64,000 nucleotides of DNA from Laguncularia racemosa. Taxonomy: Eukaryota; Streptophyta; Magnoliopsida; Myrtales; Combretaceae. The translations under genes and the position numbers were made by a program. The notes below the pieces were generated by a model. It searched no databases. It was not told the DNA's origin and saw only the letters and a program-made list of their open reading frames with translations. The stretch is from contig JBBMOL010000065.1 of assembly GCA_037954665.1 (NCBI GenBank), forward strand, positions 3,720,001 through 3,784,000. Reading direction: 5' to 3'. Positions 47,729 through 58,869 of this stretch are shown here, in pieces; within the stretch, counting starts at the first letter, position 1; every line of letters starts with the position of its first letter.

Positions 47729-48267
47729 GATTATGCCATATACAAAGAAACTGCCATACCATACATTAGGAAGGAGGGTTCAGAAGACCTTGGTCTCCAA
47801 ATATTTAATGAGGTGAACGTGGTGACCAGCAAGGAGGGCCATCAGTTTAAGGAAGGGCAGCAAGGGACGTTTGGACTAAGGTACGTTCCTACAGCTCGGG
47901 AGCAAGCACAAGCCAGATGTGTTAAAGGCAGGATGAAAGAGAAGCCAAACAACACCCTGATGCGTATTCCACCCCTCCAGCAATCTTTCAGAAAAGCAAC
48001 TGTCATTCAAGAGCCGCGGATAAGCGAAGATGACGTCAGCAATGGGAGCCCAACCCCTTGCACGTCCAATCAGCATCCAGCTCTCAATAATTGGTTCTGT
48101 TATCCGATTGATAGCTCTAGGTCAGCTCAAGGATGGAGAACGATTGTTAAACAAATTTTTATTAAGACTTCTTTATAAATTACAGTTTGTCTTACTTATA
48201 TATATGCTTTCATTTTACTTCACCCAGATCTCTTACCATCGAACATTAGGGATATTTCGTGTAGGTA
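47729..48267 (+). other. Protease-RT linker of Tat-2, possible intron region
   Basis: The gag-protease frame continues past the stop at 47726-47728 as EQAQARCVKGRMKEKPNN and so on to a stop at 48176. The RT frame, in a different register, opens near 48268 after ...TTTCGTGTAG. Ogre elements are known to carry an intron between protease and RT, and a pyrimidine-rich stretch ending in TAG here could be an acceptor. A donor is not obvious. Confidence 0.4.
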
Positions 48268-50840
48268 GAAAATAAAAATGCTGATATTGTTTCCAACACT
48301 GCTAGGTCAGTTGTTGGAGGCGATATCCTTGATCATGAAATAATACAAGAAAATTGGCAAAAACATGAACAAAGCAGAATTTCAATTGACGAGCCGGTGG
48401 AGACAGTAAATCTAGGAAGCATGGAAAAACCTAAAAACCTCAAAATCAGGACCAGTTTAAGTGCCGAGCAAAAGTGTGAATTGACCGAGCTGCTAACTGA
48501 ATATGCAGATGTATTTACCTGGTCATATGGTGACATGTTAGGACTAAACCAATCGATAGTGATTCATAGGCTTCCCACAAGGGAAGATGTCAAACCTAAA
48601 AAATAGAAATTGAGAAGATTTAGGCCTGACATCTTACTAAAGATTAAGGAAGAAGTCAAGAAGCTGCTAGAAGTAGGATTCATCGAAGTGTCCGATTACC
48701 CAGAATGGGTAGCAAATATAGTCCCTATTATGAAAAAGAATGGAAAAGTACGCGTATGAGTAAACTTCCGTGACTTAAACCAAGCTACACCAAAGGATAA
48801 CTTCCCCCTACCTCACATTGATGTTCTAGTGGACAACACTGCAGGAAACCATCTTTTCTCATTTATGGAGGGTTTCTCAGGATATAATCAAATAAAAATG
48901 GCTGAAAAAGATAAAACCAAAACGACTTTCATCACAACATGGGGAACTTTTTGTTACAAAGTCATCCCCTTCGGTTTGAAAAACGCCGGGACAACGTATC
49001 AGAGAGCCATGGTCGCGATACTTCACGACATGATGCATCGAGAAGTCAAAGTATACGTCGATGACATGATAGCCAAATCTAAAGAAGAAGAAAGCCATAT
49101 AGATATCCTGAGGAAATTGTTTAAACGACTGAGAAAATTCCAGCTCAAGTTAAACCTAGAGAAATGCACTTTCGGGGTCACAACGGGCAAATTGTTAGGG
49201 TTTGTCATAAGCCGGGAAGGCATTAAAATCGACCCTGACAAAGTAAAGTCTATATTAGAGCTATCTTCCACACGCACTGTCAAAGAAGTAAGAAGCTTGT
49301 TGGGAAGATTAAATTACATAACTCATTTCATCTCACAGCTCACAGATAAGTGCCAGCCGCTATTCCGTCTATTGAAAAAGAATGCCGCAGTAGAATGGGA
49401 TGACGAATGCGAAGAAGCATTCAGGACGATCAAAGACTATCTCATAAAACCTCCAGTCTTGATAGTCCCAAAGCAGGGGAAGCCCTTATTCTTATACCTC
49501 ACGATACTCCCTGAATCTATGGGATGCGTGTTAGGGCAAAAAGATGAAGAGGGAAGAGAGCGTTCCATATATTATTTGAGCAAGAAATTCATAGACGGGG
49601 AATAAAGGTATGCAGAGGTAAAGAGGACTTGCTGTGCTCTGATTTGGGTCATGCACCGGTTAAGGCAATACACCCTTTACTATCATATTGAGCTGCTGAC
49701 AAGACATGATCCCTTGAAATACTTGGCGGAGAAACCCATTTTGATAGGGAGAATCTCTAAATGGCAAATGCTCTTATCAGAGTTTGACATCACATACATA
49801 AATCAAAACTCGATGAAAGGGCAAGCCTTAGCCGACCAATTGGCAGAACACCCTGTCGAGGCAGATTCTCAAGAGCTATAAGCCCAATTCCCGGACGAAA
49901 ATATATTAACAGTGGAAGGTATACCGGTAGAAGACCGTAGGATAGAGCAGAACCCTAAGTGGAAAATGTTCTTCGACGGACCTGCCAACGTATTCGGTTG
50001 CGGGATCGGGGCAGTGTTGATATCCCCAAATGACACACAATTCCCTGCAGCGATGAGACTCACATTTCCATATACCAATAATATTGCGGAATATGAGACG
50101 TGCATTCCCGGCCTCAAAATGGCTTGCCAAATGGAAATCCACGAATTAGAAGTATACGGGGATTCATTGCTCATCATACTACAGACAAGAGGGGAATACA
50201 AGACTAAAGACCCCAAACCAGTACCATACCATCAACATTTGATAGAGCTAATCGAAGCATTTAAGGCAATCACTTTCACATATATCCCAAGAACTCAAAA
50301 TCAGTTTGCAGATGCACTCGCCACACTAGCATCTATAATCCAGATAACAGGGGAAGCCGAAGTCCAACTGATGAAAATAGATATCGAAAATCAGCCCGCC
50401 TACTGTTTAACAATTAAAAAGGCACAAGATGACAAGCCCTGGTATCACGACATCAAAACCTTTCTCCAAGAAAGCAAATACCCTGAAATGGCTAGCAAGA
50501 ATGACCAAAGAACACTCAGAAGGTTAGCAAGCCATTTCTTATTAAGTGGGTCTATACTTTACAAAAGATCGTCTGATACCACCTTGTTAAGATGTGTGGA
50601 TAAAAATGAAGCCTGTGAACTGATGAAAGAGGTACATGAAGAAGTATGTGGACCTCATATGAACGGCTACATGTTGGCTCGAAAAATCATGAGGTTAGGA
50701 TACTATTGGCTAACCATGGAATCGGATTGCATCAAATATGTCAAGCACTGTCATTTATGTCAAGTATATAGAAACCGGATAAACACTCTGCCCAACGAGC
50801 TACACTTGTTGTCAGCACCATAATCTTTCTCCATGTGGGG
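48268..50840 (+). pseudogene. Tat-2 pol: RT, RNase H, second RNase H, integrase zinc region
   Basis: Stops at 48604, 48757, 49603, 49879 and 50821 break an otherwise open frame. RT: FRPDILLKIKEEVKKLLEVG, NFRDLNQATPKDNFPLPHID, FSFMEGFSGYNQIKM, IPFGLKNAGTTYQRAM and the catalytic YVDD (49054-49065). RNase H: LFLYLTILPESMGCVLGQ and RSIYYLSKKFI. The second RNase H has WKMFFDGPANVFGCG, NNIAEYETC, VYGDSLLIILQT and NQFADALATLAS, so all four acidic positions are present. The integrase zinc region has VHEEVCGPHMNGYMLARKI and CIKYVKHCHLCQVY (His-His-Cys-Cys). Coding stops at FSMW, where the solo LTR has inserted. Confidence 0.92.
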
Positions 50841-52373
50841 TGATAGAACCATTTTATACTAAATCTTTACAGTATGAATTGTGTTAATTTATTATTGATT
50901 TTATAGAAATCATAAGGAAATAGTACTTAATTTTATTATGGTAATAAATCAGGCTTAATGGAGTCAAGAGTGCTAATTCAAGTGATTTAGAGAAGTCATC
51001 TACAATCTGGATCAAAGACAAGGATTTACACCGCCGGAGGAAAGTACATGGGCGTGTATTTGAAGTACACGGCCGTGTACTTGGTTTAGAATCAACAGAA
51101 ACATACACGGTTGAAGTACACGGCCGTGTATCTGTCTTGAAGAACCAACAGAAGGAGGCACGGTTTGTGATCCAGCCATGGTGGAAGCCGTGCCATACAC
51201 TGAACAAGGATGAGGAAATGTGGATTATTGACCAGAGGGAGGCACGGTTTGTGATCTAGCCGTGGTGTTAGCCGTGCCATACACTGACCAAGGATGAAGA
51301 ATTGTGAATTATTGACCAGAGGGAGGCACGGTTCGAAATCTAGCTGTGTTGGTGGGAGTGCCAGGCGTACGTTATTCACTTCTCGAGATTTACTTGAAAA
51401 AGGAAAGATATATTCGTATCTTGCTAGCTAAAGATCTTCTGTCATTCCCTTAACAATATAAATAGAACCAACCCTAGGGAGATTTTTTGGACAAGAAAGA
51501 AGAAGGAGAGGCAGAGCAAGGGAGACCGAAAACAAGGACTTTTCATGTTTTCACTTTTAATTTTCGTTTTGAGGATGAACATGTGTAGCTAAGTAGATTT
51601 TCTAGCCAAAGGATCATTGAAGTTTAATTCTTCATGAATTGTGAGATCTAATTGATTTATCTTTACTCTATTCTTTTTTTTTTATATTTATATATCTTCT
51701 GAATGTTTTGTTAATGTTATCTTAGTTAATTGGTATGATTTAGAGCTCTTTTACTCAATTAGCAAGTTAATATATTGTCAACTAGTACGTCAGATCCGTA
51801 ATTGTTTGATAGTTCTAGTTTCTGTGACATAATAACATGTTTGATTATAAATTAGATAGTCAAATTCATGTTATGGAGATATATGATCTTGTTTAAATAG
51901 GTTATCTTATAATCTATTGGCATGAATTGGTAATCTCTCTAGTTTTTTTAATGCTATTGATAGATTAAATCCTAAGAGCTTGTTTAGGGTTGTTTAATCA
52001 ATAAGAGAACCAAAGAGCTTGTTTTGATTATCAAGAAAGTAAGGAGAGATAGGTTATTAAAGCTTGTTAATAACCATAACCAATTTATCTTAGATAAAGA
52101 ATAGAAAATATTTGCATCAATGATCAGTTTTATGAATTAAACTATAGTAATTCCTTTGGTTAGGCTTTTATCATTATTCAATTTTTATTATCTGATTTCA
52201 GTATTATTTTGATTCACAAACAAAACCCCCCCATTCTTCTTTTCCTCTCTATTCTCTTTTAATAGAAATATATTTAACCAATCCCTATGGATACGACCCT
52301 ACTCACTACTATACACAAATCATATAATTGTTTAGGAGTAGGTTTTTATTTTTGTTGGATTCGACACCCATCA
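50841..52373. mobile_element. Solo LTR inserted in Tat-2 integrase
   Basis: 1533 bp from TGATAGAACC to CACCCATCA with TG...CA ends and the perfect duplication TGGGG at 50836-50840 and 52374-52378. It carries a TATA box, TATAAATAG (51457-51465), and no coding, so it is best read as a solo gypsy-type LTR on the plus strand. It holds the perfect palindrome GTACACGGCCGTGTAC (51065-51080) and a second copy of its inner 14 bp (51117-51130). From 51150 to 51350 it has about two and a half copies of an 80-bp unit (gaccagagggaggcacggtt...). Confidence 0.9.
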
Positions 52374-53224
52374 TGGGGAATCGACATAATTGGCCCAATC
52401 ACTCCGACAGCATCCAATGGCCATAGGTTCATATTGGTGGCAATTGATTACTTCACCAAATGGATAGAAGCTTCGTCATATGCCAATGTCACAAAAGGGT
52501 AATAGTCTGTTTCTTGAAAAGGGGCATAATAGCTCAATATGGAGTTCCTAAGTCTATCATCACCGATAATGGTACCAATCTTAATAACAAATCGATGATA
52601 GATTTATGTCAACAATTCCACATAAACCATATAAATTCAACTCCCTACCGACCTCAGATGAACGGGGCAGCAGAAGCAGCCAACAAGAATATCAAAAAGA
52701 GCATCGAAAAAATGACAACTACTTACAAAGATTGGCATGAAATATTACCGTTTGCTCTCATGGCTTGTAGGACTTCAATAAGAACATCTACTGGAGCTAC
52801 CCCATATTCATTGGTATATGGTACTGAGGCAGTGCTACTAGTCGAGGTCGAAATAACGTCATTTAGAATTCTGTCAAAAACTCAGTTAACTGAATCAGAC
52901 TGGGTAAAAAAGAGGCTTGATCAGCTGAATCCGATTGATGAAAAAAGACTCACTGCACTATGTCACGGCCAATGTTACCAACAAAGGATGGTCCGAGCAT
53001 TTAACAAGAAAATGAGGCCTCGATACTTTAAAGAAGGGGATCTGGTGCTAAGGAAGGTTCTCCCGAATGTCCAAGACTCCAGAGGAAAATTTACCCTAAA
53101 TTATGTGGGTCCATATGTGGTAAAGAAGGTGTTGTCAGGAGGAGCTCTCATATTAACTCAAATGGATGGTACAAAATTGAGAGACCCCATTAATGCAGAT
53201 GCTGTTAAGATGTACTATCCTTAG
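52374..53224 (+). pseudogene. Tat-2 integrase core and C-terminus
   Basis: Continues from FSMW at 50840 with WGIDIIGPITPTASNGHRF (first catalytic Asp), IDYFTKWIEA, a frameshift near 52495, then GVPKSIITDNGTNLNN (second Asp) and TPYRPQMNGAAEAANKNIKK (Glu). The C-terminal part has HEILPFALMACRTSIRTSTG, TPYSLVYGTEAVL, KEGDLVLRKVLPN and KFTLNYVGPYVVKKVL, ending YYP and a stop at 53222-53224. Apart from the frameshift this segment is open. It aligns with Tat-1 integrase throughout. Confidence 0.92.
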
Positions 53225-53700
53225 GCAAGGGAATTGAAATTTTTCCAATGTTTATGAAAGCCAATATTTAATACAAGTTTCATTGAGTCTAGTTTTCATT
53301 TTTTACAAGAAAAGTAAATATCTCTGAATGGTCAATAATTCCAACCAATTACCAATTACAACAAACATTCCTAAACACATTACCCATCACTTCACCAATG
53401 AAGGATAAACACTAAAATAATACTGAATCTCAATAAATTTTGTAATATAATTCTATCTACTCTTGAGCATTAAAACTAGTGCATTAGTAGGATAACACTA
53501 CCATCAAAAGAACCATGCGCACAAGAAAGGAAGCACATCAAGATTCTCAACCCCGTGTCGAGATAAGAAGAAGCGAAGTAAGAACAAACCAGCATGAAGG
53601 TTCGGTTGTTTGGTTGCTATTCACGATAAATTGGCAAGCATATTAAAATAAATAACTATCATCCACATATCATGAAACATCAAATCATTTAACCCAGTCA
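53225..53700 (+). other. Proximal Tat-2 3' UTR
   Basis: Non-coding and AT-rich. I see no features before the tandem repeats begin. Confidence 0.6.
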
Positions 53701-54379
53701 GTAGAAGCATTTTCAAAAGCATAAGATTAGTCAGCCCACAATAGGGCACTTGTCTAAACATCCCCATGAAAAGGTTAGTTAGCTCGTAAGGGGGCACTTT
53801 CCTAGATATCCCTTCCTAAGGTCAGCCTATAAGGGCACCTTTCAAGACATTTTTTCCTGTCATAGGTTGGTCAGCCCACATAGGGGCACTTTTCTAAACT
53901 TCATCTCTCAGGGTTAGCCCATAGGGGTACCCTTTCGAGACATTTTGTCATAGGTTAGTCAGCCCATAGACTGGCACTTTCCTAAACTTCATCTCTTAGG
54001 GTTAGCCCATAGGGGTACCCTTTCGAGACATATTGTTATAGGTTAGTCAGCCCACATTGGGGCACTCGCTTAAGCATCCTCCATTAGGGTCAGCCCATAA
54101 GGGCACCTTTTTGAGACATTTCTCTATCCCATAGGGCACTTTCCTAAATATCTCGTATCACGGTCAGCCTGTAGGGGTACCTTTTGAGACATTCCTCCCC
54201 CAGGGTCGTGAGTCTAAGAAGACACTTCCCGCTATAGGTTAGTTAGCCCACAATGAGGCACTTTCCCAAACATCCAAACAAAAATGTCAACCCATAGGGG
54301 CACCTTTTGAGGCATATCCTCTTGCTATATGTCAGTTAGCCCGCGAAGGGGGCACTTTCCATGATACCTTTTCCTAAAG
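53700..54379 (+). repeat. 88-bp dimeric tandem repeat in the Tat-2 3' UTR
   Basis: The string ATAGGTT recurs at 53862, 53950 and 54038, exactly 88 bp apart. Each unit has two related halves: one with 'gtcagcccac-ataggggcacttt' and one with 'gttagcccataggggtaccc-tttcgagacatt'. The outer units are more diverged. It is the same sequence class as the 37-bp array that follows and as the Tat-1 repeat. Confidence 0.8.
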
Positions 54380-55075
54380 TTAGCTCACTAGAGCACTTTT
54401 CAAATCCATCGATTAGTTAGCTCAGAGGAGCACTTTTTGAATCTATCGATCAGTTAGCTCAGAGGAGCACTTTTCGAATTCATCGATTAGTTAGCTCAGA
54501 GGAGCACTTTTCAAATCTATCGATTAGTTAGCTCAGAGGAGCACTTTTCAAATCCATCGATTAGTTAGCTCAGAGGAGCACTTTTCGAATCTATCGATCA
54601 GTTAGCTCAAAGGAGCACTTTTTGAATTCATCGATTAGTTAGCTCAGATGAGCACTTTTCGAATCTATCGATCAGTTAGCTCAAAGGAGCACTTTTCGAA
54701 TTCATCTATTAGTTAGCTTAGAAGAGCACTTTTCGAATCTATTCATCAGTTAGCTCAGATGAGCACTTTTCAAATCTATCGATCAGTTAGCTCAGAGGAG
54801 CACTTTTCGAATCTATCGATCAGTTAGCTCAGATGAGCACTTTTCAAATCTATCGATTAGTTAGCTCAGAGGAGCACTTTTCGAATTCATCGATCAGTTA
54901 GCTCAGAGGAGCACTTTTCGAATCTATCGATCAGTTAGCTCAAAGGAGCACTTTTCGAATCTATCGATTAGTTAGCTTAAAGGAGCACTTTTCGACTTTA
55001 TCAATTAGTCAGCTCGTAGGAGCACTTTTCAAATTGTCGATAACCGATTAGTCAGCTCATTGGAGCACTCTTCGA
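54380..55075 (+). repeat. 37-bp tandem array in the Tat-2 3' UTR
   Basis: Seventeen contiguous 37-bp units (54380-55008) plus two diverged ones. The unit begins TTAGCTCAGAGGAGCACTTT and ends with tcgaatctatcgatcag. Variants alternate at fixed positions (gattag or gatcag, ctatcg or tcatcg). There are no spacers. It sits just upstream of the purine tract and 3' LTR. Such 3' UTR arrays are typical of Tat/Ogre elements. Confidence 0.95.
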
Positions 55076-55484
55076 AAGTATTTTTCCAAACAGTCGCTAG
55101 TCTAGTTAGACGATTCTATTGACAGGTGGCCAGCTCATAAGAGCGCTTCCTAAGATAATCTTCTCTTAAAGGTTTCCAGTCCGATAAGACGCTTCCTGTC
55201 ATCAGCTATTCTACACTCCTAAACAAGGTTTGAGATATTACTTATCGCCAAGTAGTCAGCCCATAGAGCACTTTTTTGGAGGATACATTACTCTAAATTG
55301 TTAGGACCAATCCCTAAGCAATACCAACCATCACAAAAGACTCATGGGATTATTAGCTCATGGAGCATTTTCATACCATAAACCAAATTCCAGATAATCA
55401 GCCAAACCAAGGCGTTATCCATTCAATCAAGAGGCCAAAAATGGCGTCTTTCTTGTCTTTATAGTTAAGTTTTTCAAACTTTAC

Positions 55485-55500
55485 TACAAAGAGGGGTAGT
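55485..55500 (+). other. Tat-2 polypurine tract
   Basis: ACAAAGAGGGGTAG lies directly before the TG of the 3' LTR. Confidence 0.8.
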
Positions 55501-57551
55501 TGTAAACACCCAATTTTTGTCCTAATGATTAATAATAATCAACAATAGTTAATTTTCAATTTTTTCTATTTTTTTCTCTAATTTGGAAAAAATAGGAAAA
55601 ATATTTAAAAAAATAAAAATAAATAGGAAAATACATCAATTTTGGAAAATAATTTCAGAAACGACAATAATAAGGATTAAATAATTTTTACAAATTTTTG
55701 AAATTTCAAAAAATACAAAAAAATAAAAAAATCGCATTGCATATTTGCAATTTGTGAAATAAATAAAATCGCGAAAATGGGCTAGCTCAGCTGGTCCGGA
55801 CTAGGGTCAGGCGCGTGCGGGGGGTGCGAGGTCAGGGGTTCGAAACGCGGGGGAAGCAGAATCCGCATTTTGCAAAATTTTACTCTGCTTAGGACACGTG
55901 TCAGCATCCGATTGGCTAGAGCGAACGCACGCGCCGGGCACGTGATCGTCTTCAACCTCTGTCCGAGATCGCTGGCGAGGAGAAAAATCCGAATTTCGAC
56001 CGTTTTGATTCAATTTTTTGCACAAATCCAATGGATTTTCAACAGAAATAAGATAAACATCATCCAATTGGAATCAAATCGCAACAAATCGATGGATTTA
56101 TACAAATTGGAGTTGGTTTTTTTTAACCGTAAATCCGATTTGCTTCGATCGGTGGAAATCCGAGCTTATCCAGCTCAATTTTGAACACCTATAAATAAAG
56201 GATGAAGTGGAAAGGCAGAATCACAGATCAAAAGTGAGAAAAAGAGAGAATCGAAGCCTCGCCGAAGTTGTTCAAAATCGCGACCACCGATCAAAAGTTC
56301 GGCAACCACCATGAGGCATTTCTGAAGCAAACCACCGCCACAGTTGAATTCCTCACCCCCGAAAACCTAGGAATCAACACCTCAACTGCTTCAAAAGGCC
56401 GCAGGAACGCCGTAAATGAGCACTCTCAGCCACCTCATCCGATCGACCCGACCCGACCCGCGCACTAACCCGGATCCAGGTAAGTTGGATTTTCTGATTT
56501 TTTTTTATTTTATTTATTTCGAATTAATTTATTTACTTATGTGTTATTTATTTACTTATTTGCTATTTATAATTCAATAAATAGAAAAATGTTAGAAGTT
56601 AGATTTTTTTAGGATTTAATAAAAATAATAATTATAATAATAAATAATAAAAATGTAGAAAATTTATAAAGAAAATAATAAAAATATTAGAAAAATAATA
56701 ATGAAAATTTAGATTTTAAAAATAGGATAGATAAAAATCTTGGAGAAAATTTTTCAATAAAAATAAAAATTATAAAAATTATGAAAAATTAATAAAAACT
56801 AATAAATAATTAAAAATTAATAAAAAATTATAAAAAAGTAGTAAAAAATCAATAAAAATTTATAATAGTGGAAATGAGTTGAAAAATAGAAAAAAAGGAA
56901 ATTTTATCACTTAGAAAAATCATTTTCTTAAATAAATCTAAAATTGGTGTTTTTCCTTAAAATTATCATTTTCAAAAATCGAATGATTAAGCTTAGGCTT
57001 AGATTTTTTAGAAAAATCCTAAAATGGTAAAAAACATAAATCAAAAGAAATTTCATAATTAAAATTCACGAACACATTAAAATTTTTCAAGAAAAGCGAA
57101 CTACGGCATGTTTGATCCTGAATAGCAAGTACATAGGTACCCATTTGGGGCAACCCTAAAAAGGGAACAAAAATCATTTTCCTAGCATAATTCACCCAAA
57201 AATCCAATAAGAGACAATAAAAATAAATAAAAGATATTTTGAGATAGTGTAAATTTTAGGAGATCATGTAGTAACCTTAGGGTTTTAATAGGTTAGCATC
57301 CGAACTTAGAAACTCTAGTTTTCCCTTTTCCTCTTTTCACAAAAATGAGAAGAGGAAATTACGACGACTAGTGGTCCAAATTAGGACTAATCCGCTCCAT
57401 TAGTCTTAATTCAATTTTTCCTAACAACAGTTGGGTGGCGACTCCAAAATAAAACGAAATTCCTAACTCAAGTCGATGGTCTACATTAGATGAGCATAGG
57501 GTCTAGTATAGATCGAATTAGGAATGGGAAATAAAAAAATTAGACTCGACA
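55501..57551 (+). repeat. Tat-2 3' LTR
   Basis: 2051 bp, starting TGTAAACACCC and ending GACTCGACA, followed by the CAGAG duplication. The TATA box here is TATAAATAA (56190-56198). It carries the better tRNA-like module. Confidence 0.95.
55775..55860 (+). other. tRNA-like module in the Tat-2 3' LTR (Pol III A and B boxes)
   Basis: TAGCTCAGCTGG (55783-55794) is a perfect A box and GTTCGAAAC (55838-55846) a perfect B box, with starts 55 bp apart, within the range for tRNAs with a long variable arm. The block is GC-rich within an AT-rich LTR, about 400 bp upstream of the LTR TATA box. No acceptor stem forms, so it is not a functional tRNA gene. The 5' LTR copy keeps the B box only. Confidence 0.6.
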
Positions 57552-57556
57552 CAGAG

Positions 57557-58640
57557 TATATAAAGAATTCAAGTCTCAGTTTACATTGTTATCCAAAGCA
57601 AAACCTAAGTTAGTAGACGACTCTAAAAGATGAAAATTGATTAAATGTAATGCAAGTTGTACTCAAATAATTTGAAATAAATTCTTATTCCCCTCTTAAA
57701 GATAAGTCTATAATCGGAAAGGAATGGGTATTAAGAATAAGCATAATGAAAGTGGGGAAATTTGTAGAAACATGACTAGATTAGTGATTCAAGGTTTCAC
57801 ACATAAAGAATGCACTAATAGCTAGAACTATAAAATACGAAAATGGTGAAAAGGGCCTTTATTCATCAATTGAAATATGCATCATGGATCTTAAAAAAAG
57901 TATGGGAGAATTCCAATTTTGTTGCTACATATATGGGAGTAAGTTTGAAAGTGGATAAGGGCAAATAAGGTAAATCAGCATTTCAAAAGACATATGGAGA
58001 TATGATTGGTTCTCTTCTTTATCCTACTACATCAAGGTTAGATTTACTTTTTAACGTGTACTTATGTGCACGACATCAGTTGGATCCCAAAGAATCACAT
58101 CAAAGTACTGTCAAATGGATTTTCAAATATTTATTATATACCAAGAGATTAGGATTAAGATAACCTAAAAACTCAAATTTTGATTTAAAAGGGTTATCAG
58201 ATGCTGATTATGCAAGATGCATATTGATAGAAAAAGTATATCAGGTACTTGTCAATTCCTAAGAGATATGATGATATCTTGGTCTTCTAAGAAGCAGAAT
58301 ACAATGGCTCTATCGATAGCAGAAGTATAATATATCTCCTTAAGTAATTGTATAATGTAAATTTTATGAATATCATAATGGTGAAGTGATTATAATTGAA
58401 AAATTGAAAATATTCCTATATTTTTTTATAACCAAAATGCAATTGATATTTCTAAAAATCTTATTCATGCTTCTAGAACCAAGCATATTGAGATTCAACA
58501 CCATTTTATTAGAGATAATGTAAATAATAAGAAAATTACACTGAATTTTATTCCAACCAATGCTCAGATAGTTGATATCTTTACAAAACCAGTAAAGAAA
58601 AAAAAAATTCTTGTTAGGAAATAAACTTGAAGTTTGTAAA
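57557..58640 (+). pseudogene. Copia RT and RNase H remnant (3' half of the interrupted element)
   Basis: Continues the copia frame across the Tat-2 insertion. RT start: MGIKNKHNESGEICRNMTRL and VIQGFTHKE. The central RT, including the catalytic YxDD block, is deleted. Then KTYGDMIGSLLYPTTSRLDL, LCARHQLDPKESHQSTVKW and GLSDADYARC (RNase H start), MISWSSKKQNTMALSIAEV, and finally TKHIEIQHHFIRDNV with IPTNAQIVDIFTKP, the normal end of copia pol. Frameshifts and stops are frequent. The pattern resembles Sirevirus pol. Confidence 0.87.
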
Positions 58641-58869
58641 CCCTTTTAATAACAACCATCTTTTAGTTTTCTTTTAGTTCCCATTTATATTAAAGTTTTC
58701 TTGTAAATAGAAAAAAGGTTTAAGCTCCCAAAAATAATTGTTTCATTTATCTAATTAAATCTACATCTCTCTTGATACAAATCTTCTCTCTCAACAAATC
58801 TCTTTTCCTCTTATCTACTCGTAGATTTTATCTCTATCTCTTTTATGCTTTGTTTCTAAAAAGTGTTTC

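Larger units (their letters stand above)
40811..57551 (+). mobile_element. Tat/Ogre-type Ty3/gypsy retrotransposon 'Tat-2'
   Basis: A structurally complete element of 16.7 kb: LTRs 40811-42866 and 55501-57551, primer site, ORF1, gag, zinc knuckle, protease, RT, RNase H, second RNase H, integrase, tandem-repeat 3' UTR and purine tract. The 5-bp duplication CAGAG flanks it (40806-40810 and 57552-57556) inside the copia element. LTR copies are very similar, with scattered substitutions and small indels. Coding is close to intact but has several in-frame stops and a few frameshifts. A solo LTR interrupts integrase. Confidence 0.95.

Noticed and set aside
54380..55075. Regular 37-bp repeats resembling a CRISPR array at first glance
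   Set aside because: The units are directly contiguous with no spacers, and they lie in a plant retrotransposon 3' UTR.
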